Shown: positions 1-6,323 of the stretch, in pieces
How positions within the stretch are numbered: the stretch's first letter is position 1
Layout: each line of letters begins with the position of its first letter
Assembly: GCA_030655735.1 (NCBI GenBank)
Contig: JAUSPK010000036.1
Coordinates: 1 to 14,573 of the forward strand
DNA: 14,573 nt
Reading direction: 5' to 3'
Source: Syntrophales bacterium
Lineage (GTDB): Bacteria; Desulfobacterota; Syntrophia; Syntrophales; UBA2210
Notes under the pieces: model-generated
Seen by the model: the letters and a program-made list of their open reading frames with translations, nothing else
Told to the model about the DNA's origin: nothing
Database searches by the model: none
Position numbers and translations under genes: made by a program

Positions 1-1161
1 AAGGAGCACTCGCAGACGAGATACTTCGCATTCTTCGCGCTGGCCCTCTCTTCGGCCGTCGGTGTCGCGTTCTCCGCCAACCTCCTCACGCTGTATATGT
101 TTTACGAGATGCTCTCCCTCTCCACCTATTCCCTGGTCACCCATCATCAGGACTCGGAGGCGCGCTTTGCGGGAAGAAAGTACCTGACTTATCTCATGGG
201 GACCTCTATAGCGTTTTTCCTCCCCGCAATGATTATTACATATTATTTAACGGGTACTCTCGACTTTGCCGATCAGGGCATCCTGGCGGGGAAGGCGGGA
301 GGGCCGATGCTCATCCTTACCTTCGTGCTCTTCATCGCGGGAATCGGCAAGGCCGCCATCATGCCCATCCACTCCTGGCTCCCCTCCGCCATGGTGGCGC
401 CGACACCGGTCAGCGCGCTTCTTCACGCGGTCGCGGTTGTCAAGGTGGGGGTCTTTTCCGTCCTGCGGATCTGTTTCCACATATTCGGAATCGACCTGAT
501 GCACGCCCTTTCCCTCGATGTATTTCTGCTCTATCTGATATCCGTTACGATCATCGTCGGTTCGCTGTTCGCCCTCAGACAGGATGACCTCAAGGCACGG
601 CTCGCCTACTCGACGGTAAGCCAGCTTTCCTATATCGTGATGGCCGGAGGTCTGCTCAGCGTCATGGGAATGACGGGAGGGGTTGTCCATATCGTCATGC
701 ATGCCTTCGGGAAGATAACCCTCTTCTTCTGCGCCGGCGCCATTATCGCCCATACCGGCTTCAAGAAGATCAGTGAAATGAAGGGGATAGGAAAGATGAT
801 GCCCGTCACCATGGGGGCGTTCTTCTTCGGATCACTCAGTGTCATCGGCATACCCCCGATGGGTGGTTTCATCAGCAAGTGGTATCTCGCGCTGGGCTGC
901 ATCGAGGCAGGCCAGATTCCCATACTGGTTGTTATCCTGACCAGTTCCCTTTTGAACGCGGCCTACTTTCTGCCGATAACGTACAACGCCTTCTTCTCCA
1001 GCGGGCCCAACTTTGATACCTCGACACGGTTCAGTGAGGCGCACGTCTGCGCGGTTATTCCTCCCGTACTGACCGCCGTCCTTTCGTTCCTGTTGTTCAT
1101 CCACCCGGGATTCTTTCTCGAGCTTGCGCGGATGACCGCGAGGGCCGTCATGGGGGGATAG
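1..1161 (+). CDS. Antiporter-like proton-conducting membrane subunit (MrpA/MrpD/NuoL superfamily), 5' truncated
   Basis: The frame is open from the first base and ends at TAG 1159-1161, leaving 386 residues; the start lies outside the window. It is a very hydrophobic polytopic inner-membrane protein of the Proton_antipo_M family, in which each subunit moves protons or cations through a chain of buried charged residues. Those residues are visible: Glu in FYEMLSLSTYSL (Glu codon 106-108), Lys before AAIMPIHSWLP (349-351), Lys in HAVAVVKVGVF (442-444) and Lys in GGFISKWYL (877-879). The APTPVSALLHAVAVVK stretch resembles MrpA/NuoL and the 'subunit D family' of split Mrp systems more than classical MrpD. 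It lacks the long C-terminal amphipathic helix of NuoL. It could be the separate N-terminal half of a split MrpA for the antiporter operon starting at 8004, or part of another complex encoded further upstream. The superfamily is certain; the exact subunit identity is not. Confidence 0.88.
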   Translation, partial: KEHSQTRYFAFFALALSSAVGVAFSANLLTLYMFYEMLSLSTYSLVTHHQDSEARFAGRKYLTYLMGTSIAFFLPAMIITYYLTGTLDFADQGILAGKAGGPMLILTFVLFIAGIGKAAIMPIHSWLPSAMVAPTPVSALLHAVAVVKVGVFSVLRICFHIFGIDLMHALSLDVFLLYLISVTIIVGSLFALRQDDLKARLAYSTVSQLSYIVMAGGLLSVMGMTGGVVHIVMHAFGKITLFFCAGAIIAHTGFKKISEMKGIGKMMPVTMGAFFFGSLSVIGIPPMGGFISKWYLALGCIEAGQIPILVVILTSSLLNAAYFLPITYNAFFSSGPNFDTSTRFSEAHVCAVIPPVLTAVLSFLLFIHPGFFLELARMTARAVMGG

Positions 1162-1175
1162 GCTGTTTTTTTATC

Positions 1176-1198
1176 ATTCCCTGCCCCGTGCGGGGAAT
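1176..1198 (+). other. Small GC-rich stem-loop between antiporter subunit and kinase
   Basis: ATTCCC (1176-1181) can pair with GGGAAT (1193-1198). Alternatively CCCC (1184-1187) pairs with GGGG (1192-1195) around a GTGC loop. No T-tract follows on either strand, so it is not a standard intrinsic terminator. It lies just before the ribosome-binding site of the kinase gene (GAGGG, 1200-1204) and might tune translation or mRNA stability. It may also be chance. Confidence 0.25.
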
Positions 1199-1212
1199 AG
1201 AGGGCAGATATC

Positions 1213-3705
1213 ATGCCGGATATCGATAAAGACGGGCGCATACGGACAAAGGCACGGGCCTTTGATATAGCGAAGATATTCTTTCTGCTTATCGTGGTCC
1301 CTTTTGCGCTTATGGCCTTTCTCCTGATCGAGGGTGTCTTCACGACGGAGGAACCTTCGACGACGGAGCAGGGGACGACCCTCCAGGATGGAGGCCAGAC
1401 AGCAGAAATCACCGAGAGTCCTGATCAGGGTGCACCCGTGGGGGTACTGGGCGAAGCCAGGGTCAGGAATAAGACCGTCTTCATAATTCTTATCCTTTCC
1501 CTTATCCTCCTTCTCCTTATAGCCGCGCTTCTCTCCCGGGGTATCTCCCGGCAGTACCGGGTCATTGCCGACGAGAGGGCCCGTCATCTTGAAGTGATGG
1601 AGCGGGAATTCCAGGAAAAAGAGAGGACCCTCCTGCAGATAGTCCAGGGGAGCACCATCCCCACCTTTGTCATCGATAAAGGCCACGTGATTACCTACTG
1701 GAACACTGCACTGGAAAGGCTCACCGGGTATACGGCCGACGAGATGATAGGAACGAATAGACACTGGCAGGCGTTCTACACGGGTGAGAAGCCTATCATG
1801 GCCGATCTGATAGTGGATGGTGTCGGTGAGGATGAGATACGGAAATATTATGGCGCCAGGGGGCGCAAATCCCCCTTCATCGAAGGGGCCTACGAGGCGG
1901 AGGATTTTTATCCCCGGATGGGCGAGAGCGGCAGGTGGCTGTATTTCACGGCCGCTCCGATACGGGATCATGACGGGAATGTCTCCGGCGCTATCGAGAC
2001 CCTATGGGACAGGACCGATTCCAAGCTGCTGTATAATGAGCGTGAGAAACACCTCCGGTACCTTTCGGTGTTGTGGAGCGTAACCTCGTCCCTGAGCGCA
2101 ACACTCGATCCCGTTGAAAGGGTCCGTGTGGCCGGCGTGGGAATCTTCGAGAATTTTACTGATGTCGACAGCCTCGGGGTGTACCTGAGGAGGAGAAACG
2201 GCGCGTTCCGTATCGTGTATTCCTTCGGATATACTGAGGATTTCTGTCAGGAGGGAAGGGGTGTCGGTCCCGATGTCATTATCGCTGAAGTGGCCGGGAA
2301 AAATAAGATGATGTTTTTTGAGGATATAACCGCTGACAATGCACCCTATGAGGAATTTGTCCTGAAGGAAGGATTGAAATCGGCAGCGTACATGCCCCTT
2401 GCGTCAAAGGAACGTGTCTTCGGTGTCATGAGGGTGTCAAGTCATACATCGGCCCGCTTCTCGGAAGAGGACTATAATCTGTTCCCTGCTATCGGTAACC
2501 ACGTCGCCCTGGCGATTGATAACGCCAGGCTCCATCATGCGGCGGAAAAGTTCAGCCATGATCTGGAACGGAAGGTCAAGGAGAAGACTAGGGAACTGAA
2601 GGAGTCGTATCACGATCTGGAGAAATCGGAAGAGAAATACCGGGCTATGTTTGACGCCGATCCAAGCCCCATCATTATCGTAGACCGGGAAACCCTGAAG
2701 ATACTGGACGTGAACGCGACCGCTCTCGGGTGTTACGGATACTCGAAAGATGAGTTCTTGGGGATGTCATTTGCGGCTCTCGGGTCCAAGATCGATCAGG
2801 AGGTGCTTGAGGGGCTTGAAACGATCTCTTCCAATCAGTCGGAATTCTATTCCAGGAAGCTCTACCGGAAAAAGGACGGAACCTCTTTTTATGTCAACCT
2901 GCATGTGAGCGCCGTTATGTTTATGGGGAGAGACTGTCTGATTGTGGTTACGCCCGATGTCAGCGAGAGTGTGGAGAAGGAGACACAACTGATACAGGCC
3001 AGCAAAATGGCCACCCTGGGGACCATGGCTTCAGGGATTGCCCACGAGATCAGTCAACCGCTCAACGTGATCCAGGTCGCCTCCGATTTCCTGGCAAAAA
3101 CGGTTAAGAAGGATGAAGAGATAAACAGAGAGGATATCTATACCGTAGCGGGGCAGATAGGGAAGAATGTCCAGAGGGCGGCCCAGACCATAAAACACAT
3201 GAAGGACTTCGTTAGAAAATCGGATGTCAAGGGCGAGAAGATAGCCATAAACGACCCCATCAGGGATATCTTCAAGATACTGGGGCAGCAATTGAAGGTG
3301 CACGGGATAGAGGTGGATCTGGAGCTTGCCGAGGGCCTCCCCCCTGTCTTTGCCGATCACAACAGGCTGGAACAGGTCTTTATGAATCTTGTCACCAACG
3401 CGAGGGATGCCCTGGACGAAAGCGGTCAACGCGTTAAAAAAGACTCAAAAATGCTCAGGATAAGCTCTTTTCTGGAAGACGGTCTGGTTGTCGTTACCGT
3501 GTCTGATAATGGGACGGGTATGCCTGATGATGTAAAGGATAAGGTGTTTGAACCCTTCTTTACGACCAAGAAGCCGGGAGAGGGGACGGGATTGGGTATG
3601 AGCATCAGTTACGGTATCGTCACCGGTTATGAGGGTACCATTACGGTGGACAGCAAGGCTGACAGGGGAACAACGTTCAGATTGGCCTTTCCCGCAGTCT
3701 CTTAA
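1213..3705 (+). CDS. Membrane-bound PAS-GAF-PAS sensor histidine kinase
   Basis: This 830-residue protein starts at ATG 1213, with GAGGG 8 nt upstream. Two membrane segments (about 20-40 and 89-108) bracket a short acidic, Thr-rich extracytoplasmic loop of about 48 residues. A cytoplasmic coiled linker follows (about 113-142), then PAS1 (about 140-270, with an insertion), a GAF domain (about 283-438), another coiled coil (about 440-475) and PAS2 (about 476-588). The HisKA domain (about 597-668) carries the phospho-acceptor His611 in GIAHEISQPLNVI. The ATPase domain has an N box (NLVTNARDAL, 725-734), G1 (DNGTGM, 765-770), an F box (FEPFFTTK) and G2 (GEGTGLGMS, 789-797). All catalytic motifs look intact, so it should autophosphorylate. 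The periplasmic loop is very small, so sensing probably occurs in the membrane or through the PAS/GAF domains; the ligand is unknown. No receiver is fused. The free-standing receiver at 5899 or the receiver of the kinase at 4276 are candidate partners by proximity only. Confidence 0.95.
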   Translation: MPDIDKDGRIRTKARAFDIAKIFFLLIVVPFALMAFLLIEGVFTTEEPSTTEQGTTLQDGGQTAEITESPDQGAPVGVLGEARVRNKTVFIILILSLILLLLIAALLSRGISRQYRVIADERARHLEVMEREFQEKERTLLQIVQGSTIPTFVIDKGHVITYWNTALERLTGYTADEMIGTNRHWQAFYTGEKPIMADLIVDGVGEDEIRKYYGARGRKSPFIEGAYEAEDFYPRMGESGRWLYFTAAPIRDHDGNVSGAIETLWDRTDSKLLYNEREKHLRYLSVLWSVTSSLSATLDPVERVRVAGVGIFENFTDVDSLGVYLRRRNGAFRIVYSFGYTEDFCQEGRGVGPDVIIAEVAGKNKMMFFEDITADNAPYEEFVLKEGLKSAAYMPLASKERVFGVMRVSSHTSARFSEEDYNLFPAIGNHVALAIDNARLHHAAEKFSHDLERKVKEKTRELKESYHDLEKSEEKYRAMFDADPSPIIIVDRETLKILDVNATALGCYGYSKDEFLGMSFAALGSKIDQEVLEGLETISSNQSEFYSRKLYRKKDGTSFYVNLHVSAVMFMGRDCLIVVTPDVSESVEKETQLIQASKMATLGTMASGIAHEISQPLNVIQVASDFLAKTVKKDEEINREDIYTVAGQIGKNVQRAAQTIKHMKDFVRKSDVKGEKIAINDPIRDIFKILGQQLKVHGIEVDLELAEGLPPVFADHNRLEQVFMNLVTNARDALDESGQRVKKDSKMLRISSFLEDGLVVVTVSDNGTGMPDDVKDKVFEPFFTTKKPGEGTGLGMSISYGIVTGYEGTITVDSKADRGTTFRLAFPAVS

Positions 3706-3812
3706 CGGCTTTTGTGAGATGGAATCCTGACTGAGAAGGCAGGGGGACACAAGAAAAATAAGAATTAAATCAACCCTTTGGACCATCTCCAAAAGAGTTG
3801 GTAGGATCATAA
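3706..3812. other. Intergenic stretch with no recognisable gene
   Basis: This is the first part of the 570-bp gap after the kinase. Translation in all frames gives nothing family-like, including the missing N-terminal half of the pseudogene further on. A 6-bp stem with a 5-nt loop (TTTGGA 3777-3782 with TCCAAA 3788-3793) is present but has no T-tract. I see no promoter or convincing terminator here. Confidence 0.4.
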
Positions 3813-3860
3813 GGATTCAAGGGGTCAAGCGGTCAAGGAGTCAAGGAGTCAAGGAGTCAA
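3813..3860 (+). repeat. Tandem 8-bp repeat array, consensus GGAGTCAA (6 units)
   Basis: Six head-to-tail 8-bp units are seen: GGATTCAA, GGGGTCAA, GCGGTCAA, then three identical GGAGTCAA. The outer units at the 5' side are diverged and the inner ones perfect, as expected of an array that grows by slippage. It abuts the truncated end of the four-helix-bundle pseudogene. A second 8-bp array lies on the far side of that pseudogene at 4123-4162. There are no spacers and the unit is far too short for CRISPR. Confidence 0.85.
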
Positions 3861-4105
3861 GGGCCCGAGTGAACGGAAAAAGTATAGCACAAAAGGATAT
3901 GGGGGAAAAACAACCCCGGAATATGTTCGGTTTTTGTACATCGCCTATGGTTCAAATTGTGAGTGAGAGGCTTAGATATTACTATCCAGGGACCTAGGTT
4001 ATATTGAGACTGGTAAATTAGAGATACTCCAGGAGGGGATAGGAGAGGTTGAGAGGATGCTCAAAGCGCTTATGAACGCGTTGGCAAGAAAGCAGTCGAC
4101 CCCTT

Positions 4106-4121
4106 TCCCGACAAGTCGGGA
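4106..4121. repeat. Palindromic dispersed repeat TCCCGACAAGTCGGGA (copy 1)
   Basis: This is a perfect 7-bp inverted repeat (TCCCGAC / GTCGGGA) around AA. A second copy at 7980-7995 matches at 14 of 16 positions, so this is a repeated element and not a one-off hairpin. Here it lies inside the tail of the pseudogene, directly before the TCGAACCC array, and encodes Pro-Thr-Ser-Arg-Asp in the decayed frame. Confidence 0.7.
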
Positions 4122-4122
4122 C

Positions 4123-4162
4123 TTGAACTCTCGAACCCTCGAACCCTCGAACCCTCGAACCC
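4123..4162 (+). repeat. Tandem 8-bp repeat array, consensus TCGAACCC (5 units)
   Basis: One diverged unit (TTGAACTC) is followed by four perfect TCGAACCC units. Read on the other strand the unit is GGGTTCGA, or GAGTTCAA for the diverged one, which resembles the GGAGTCAA/GGATTCAA units at 3813-3860. The two arrays therefore bracket the pseudogene in opposite orientation, with the same 8-bp period. In the pseudogene frame it encodes Leu-Glu-Pro-Ser-Asn-Pro-Arg-Thr-like residues. Confidence 0.85.
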
Positions 4163-4178
4163 CTTGCATCAACTGATC

Positions 4179-4198
4179 GGGAGAAGCTCCCCTTTTTT
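4179..4198 (+). terminator. Probable intrinsic terminator downstream of the pseudogene
   Basis: GGGAG (4179-4183), loop AAG and CTCCC (4187-4191) form a short GC-rich hairpin, followed by CTTTTTT (4192-4198). The layout fits a Rho-independent terminator for + strand transcription. It comes 3 nt after the pseudogene stop and could end read-through from the kinase at 1213 or have served the decayed gene. The stem is only 5 bp, so efficiency is uncertain. Confidence 0.6.
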
Positions 4199-4275
4199 AT
4201 GCGTTTTATTACTTCTGATATCCGCGCTTTTGTGGTAGCTTTCAGCACTGTACTTTACACGGTTGAGATACTGTT

Positions 4276-5799
4276 ATGAAGATGAACAAGATTTTACTGA
4301 TAGACGACGAAGAGGATATCCTCGACGTCCTCTCCCTTTCTCTGAGGAGTGACGGGTATGATGTTATCACCGCCTCCTCCGGCGAGAAGGGTCTTGAGGC
4401 CTTCGAGAAGGAATCCCCTCCGATTGTTCTGACCGACCTGAAGATGCCGGGTATGGATGGGCTTGATGTCCTGAAGCGGGTGAAGAACACCAACCCTGAC
4501 GCCGAGGTTATCGTTATTACCGGTCACGGAGATATGGATTCCGCCATAGATGCCCTGCGCTATGGTGCCTCGGATTTTGTCAACAAGCCGGTCAGAGAAG
4601 AGGCACTGGAGATAGCCCTGAAGAGGGCCAAGGAAAAGCTTGTTATACGGGAAAAACTCCGGGCCTACACGCTGGATCTGGAAAATATGTGCCATATCGC
4701 CATAGGGGAGGTAAAGAGAAAATCCGATTTTCAGGATAAACTGATAACCAGCTCCAATGATGGAATTGTGGCTACTGATGAAAATGGCATTATCGTTATA
4801 TTTAATCCGGGGGCGGAAGCCATATTCGGAGTTCCCCGGATTGACGTTGTGCGGAAGACGGATTTCGCGGATCTGTTCCCAACGGAGATAGCGGACGTCT
4901 TCAGTCTGATGTTCAAGAGCGGAAAGAATATGGGGGACGTGGGATGGAAAGAGGTCACCATTGTCCGGAAGGAAAAGAGTGACGTTCCCGTCAGGTTTTC
5001 CGCGACGCTCCTGTATGATGGCGAAGATATCATCGGAAGTGTCGGTTTTTTTCAGGATCTCAGCGAGATAAAACACCTCGAACGGGAACTGGTCAAATCC
5101 GAAAGACTGGGGGCGATCGGCCAGACGGTGGCCCGGCTGGCACACTACATAAAAAATATCCTGACCGGCCTAAAGGGGGGGACCTATATCGTCAATATTG
5201 GTCTTGACAAGAATGATACCGATAAGCTAAGAACGGGCTGGTGTATGGTCGAGAAGAATGTGGGACGGATTTCTTCCCTCGTTTTTGACCTTCTCGCATA
5301 TTCCAGGGAGCGTGCGCCGGAATACAGAAATTGCCTTCCCAATGACATCGTCGAAGATGTCTGCGAACTCTTGGAGGGGATGGCAATGGAGAACCGAATT
5401 AAGGTTGTGAGGGATTTTGGTCCACGTGTAAAAGAGGTGTCGATGGACCCGGACATGGTTCATCGCACACTCCTCAATCTGGTTTCAAATGCCGTTGATG
5501 CCTGTATATTTGACCTCGATAGTGCCAAGCAGCAACATGAAGTCAGTGTGAAGACACGCCTTGAGAAGGGCAACATCATCAGATTTGAGGTGGCCGATAA
5601 CGGCTGCGGAATGAACGAAGAGGTCAAGAATAAGATATTTACGGCCTTCTTCAGTACAAAGGGGGGGAAGGGCACCGGTCTGGGCCTGTTGGTCATTCAG
5701 AAGCTGGTGGATGAACACGGCGGCAGCATAGATATTCTGTCCGAGGTCGGCAAGGGATCGACGTTTATTGTACGGCTTCCTTACAAGAAGGCGGTTTGA
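4276..5799 (+). CDS. Soluble hybrid kinase: receiver-PAS-histidine kinase
   Basis: This 507-residue protein has no membrane segment. The N-terminal receiver domain (about 5-122) has the acidic pair Asp10/Asp11, phospho-acceptor Asp54 in TDLKMPGMDG, Thr82 and Lys104. A linker helix precedes a PAS domain (about 150-268). The dimerisation/phosphoacceptor segment has His290 in LAHYIKNILTGLKGG. The ATPase domain has an N box (NLVSNAVDAC, 401-410), G1 (DNGCGM, 441-446) and G2 (GKGTGLGL, 465-472). An N-terminal receiver suggests the kinase is itself controlled by phosphotransfer, possibly from the membrane kinase at 1213. The residue after the phospho-His is Tyr, not the usual Glu/Asp. ATG 4276 is chosen because GGTTGAG lies 8 nt upstream; ATG 4282 is an alternative that drops two residues. 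The -35 box of the next promoter overlaps its stop codon. Confidence 0.93.
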   Translation: MKMNKILLIDDEEDILDVLSLSLRSDGYDVITASSGEKGLEAFEKESPPIVLTDLKMPGMDGLDVLKRVKNTNPDAEVIVITGHGDMDSAIDALRYGASDFVNKPVREEALEIALKRAKEKLVIREKLRAYTLDLENMCHIAIGEVKRKSDFQDKLITSSNDGIVATDENGIIVIFNPGAEAIFGVPRIDVVRKTDFADLFPTEIADVFSLMFKSGKNMGDVGWKEVTIVRKEKSDVPVRFSATLLYDGEDIIGSVGFFQDLSEIKHLERELVKSERLGAIGQTVARLAHYIKNILTGLKGGTYIVNIGLDKNDTDKLRTGWCMVEKNVGRISSLVFDLLAYSRERAPEYRNCLPNDIVEDVCELLEGMAMENRIKVVRDFGPRVKEVSMDPDMVHRTLLNLVSNAVDACIFDLDSAKQQHEVSVKTRLEKGNIIRFEVADNGCGMNEEVKNKIFTAFFSTKGGKGTGLGLLVIQKLVDEHGGSIDILSEVGKGSTFIVRLPYKKAV

Positions 5800-5824
5800 A
5801 AACAAGAACTTTTTGAAATATAAT
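5796..5824 (+). promoter_or_regulatory. Strong sigma-70-type promoter for the regulator-Usp-antiporter unit
   Basis: The -35 box TTGAAA (5796-5801) and -10 box TATAAT (5819-5824) are separated by exactly 17 bp. This is a 5/6 and 6/6 match to the housekeeping consensus, in an AT-rich pocket of otherwise GC-richer DNA. It overlaps the stop codon of the kinase at 4276 and would start transcripts near 5831, about 68 nt before the response regulator. The genes from 5899 to 12225 follow with short gaps, so it may drive the whole set. Confidence 0.75.
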
Positions 5825-5844
5825 TCATAATATCCGTCGGTTTT

Positions 5845-5858
5845 GCGATCAGAATCGC
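5845..5858 (+). other. Short hairpin in the 5' leader
   Basis: GCGAT (5845-5849) pairs with ATCGC (5854-5858) around CAGA. It lies in the predicted leader between the promoter and the response-regulator start. There is no T-tract, so it is not a terminator. It could be a regulator site or mRNA-stabilising stem, or chance. Confidence 0.3.
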
Positions 5859-5884
5859 TTGCCTGACACGATTAAAAACTTAAG

Positions 5885-5892
5885 AAGGAGGG
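5885..5892 (+). promoter_or_regulatory. Ribosome-binding site deciding the start of the response regulator
   Basis: AAGGAGGG is a near-perfect Shine-Dalgarno match. It stands 6 nt from ATG 5899 but only 3 nt from GTG 5896, so ATG 5899 is the preferred start. Confidence 0.75.
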
Positions 5893-5898
5893 CCTGTG

Positions 5899-6291
5899 AT
5901 GTCGAAAAAGGTTCTTACCGTTGATGACGATTCCGATATCTCCATATTTGTCAAAACGGTTTTAGAAGAGAATGGATATACTCCCCTGGTAGCAAGGAAT
6001 GGAGAGACTGGGCTTGCTATAGCGAGAGACGAGTCCCCCGACCTGATCATACTGGATGTCCTGATGCCGAAGCAGAGCGGTATCCGTATGTATCGGGAAT
6101 TGAAGACTGATGAGTCCCTCAAGAACATTCCGGTTATCATCCTGTCTGGAATCGCGAAACGTACCTTCCTTCGTTCCCAGGAGGCGCTCACGGAGTTTGG
6201 CGATGAATCGATACCGGAGCCTGATGTCTACATAGAAAAGCCGGTTGATCCAATGGAACTGGCGGGGACTGTAAAGAGCCTTATAGGTTAA
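5899..6291 (+). CDS. Single-domain response regulator (receiver only)
   Basis: This 130-residue protein is a receiver domain with no output domain. It has the acidic cluster Asp9-Asp11, phospho-acceptor Asp53 in LIILDVLMPKQSG, the Thr/Ser switch position Ser83 and Lys114 in YIEKPVDP. An insertion of roughly 15 residues (about 90-108) lengthens the loop between beta4 and beta5, the face where receivers usually contact partners. It is the first gene after the promoter at 5796 and lies 32 nt before the first Usp gene. Lacking a DNA-binding, enzymatic or other effector domain, it must act by protein contact or as a relay intermediate. The two neighbouring kinases are the obvious phosphodonor candidates, and Usp or antiporter subunits are possible targets by context only. 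Confidence 0.92.
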   Translation: MSKKVLTVDDDSDISIFVKTVLEENGYTPLVARNGETGLAIARDESPDLIILDVLMPKQSGIRMYRELKTDESLKNIPVIILSGIAKRTFLRSQEALTEFGDESIPEPDVYIEKPVDPMELAGTVKSLIG

Positions 6292-6323
6292 CATTAATAG
6301 AATATCGATAAGCAAAGGATACA

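Larger units (their letters stand above)
3886..4176 (+). pseudogene. Decayed four-helix-bundle protein gene (23S rRNA intervening-sequence protein family), C-terminal half
   Basis: In the frame of base 3991, translation reads KGYGGKTTPEYVRFLYIAYG (from 3892), then SNCE, TGA (3964-3966), EA, TAG (3973-3975), then ILLSRDLGYIETGKLEILQE (from 3976) and GIGEVERMLKALMNALARK up to 4092. From memory this matches the C-terminal half of the family (GYGRKTTPEY..FLYIA.GS..ELETQ...DLGYI....V.RML.ALI.SL). The first stop falls where the family has Leu and the second where it has Gln (CAG to TAG is a single transition). The N-terminal half, about 60 residues with the first helix, is absent, and the sequence runs straight into the 8-bp repeats. 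The frame ends at TGA 4174-4176 after a repeat-encoded tail. The gene is dead by truncation and two stops. The function of living members is not firmly established; the best-known examples lie within 23S rRNA intervening sequences. Confidence 0.82.

Noticed and set aside
3777..3793. Hairpin TTTGGA/TCCAAA as terminator of the first kinase gene
   Set aside because: The stem is AT-rich and short, and no T-tract follows.
3813..4162. The short tandem arrays as a CRISPR or iteron-type origin
   Set aside because: Units are 8 bp with no spacers, and there are no cas or replication genes. Both arrays bracket a decayed gene, which explains them better.
4018..4248. A 76-codon - strand frame with Arg-Gly-Phe-Glu-Gly-Ser-Arg-Val repeats
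   Set aside because: The repeats are simply the 8-bp array read backwards, and the rest is antisense to the four-helix-bundle remnant. No supported start or family.
4199..4275. Promoter for the kinase at 4276
   Set aside because: Candidate boxes such as TTTGTG and TACTTT match the consensus poorly. A promoter is expected here but I cannot place one.
5845..5858. Leader hairpin as attenuator or terminator
   Set aside because: No T-tract, no leader peptide and no alternative antiterminator stem were found; kept only as a possible site.
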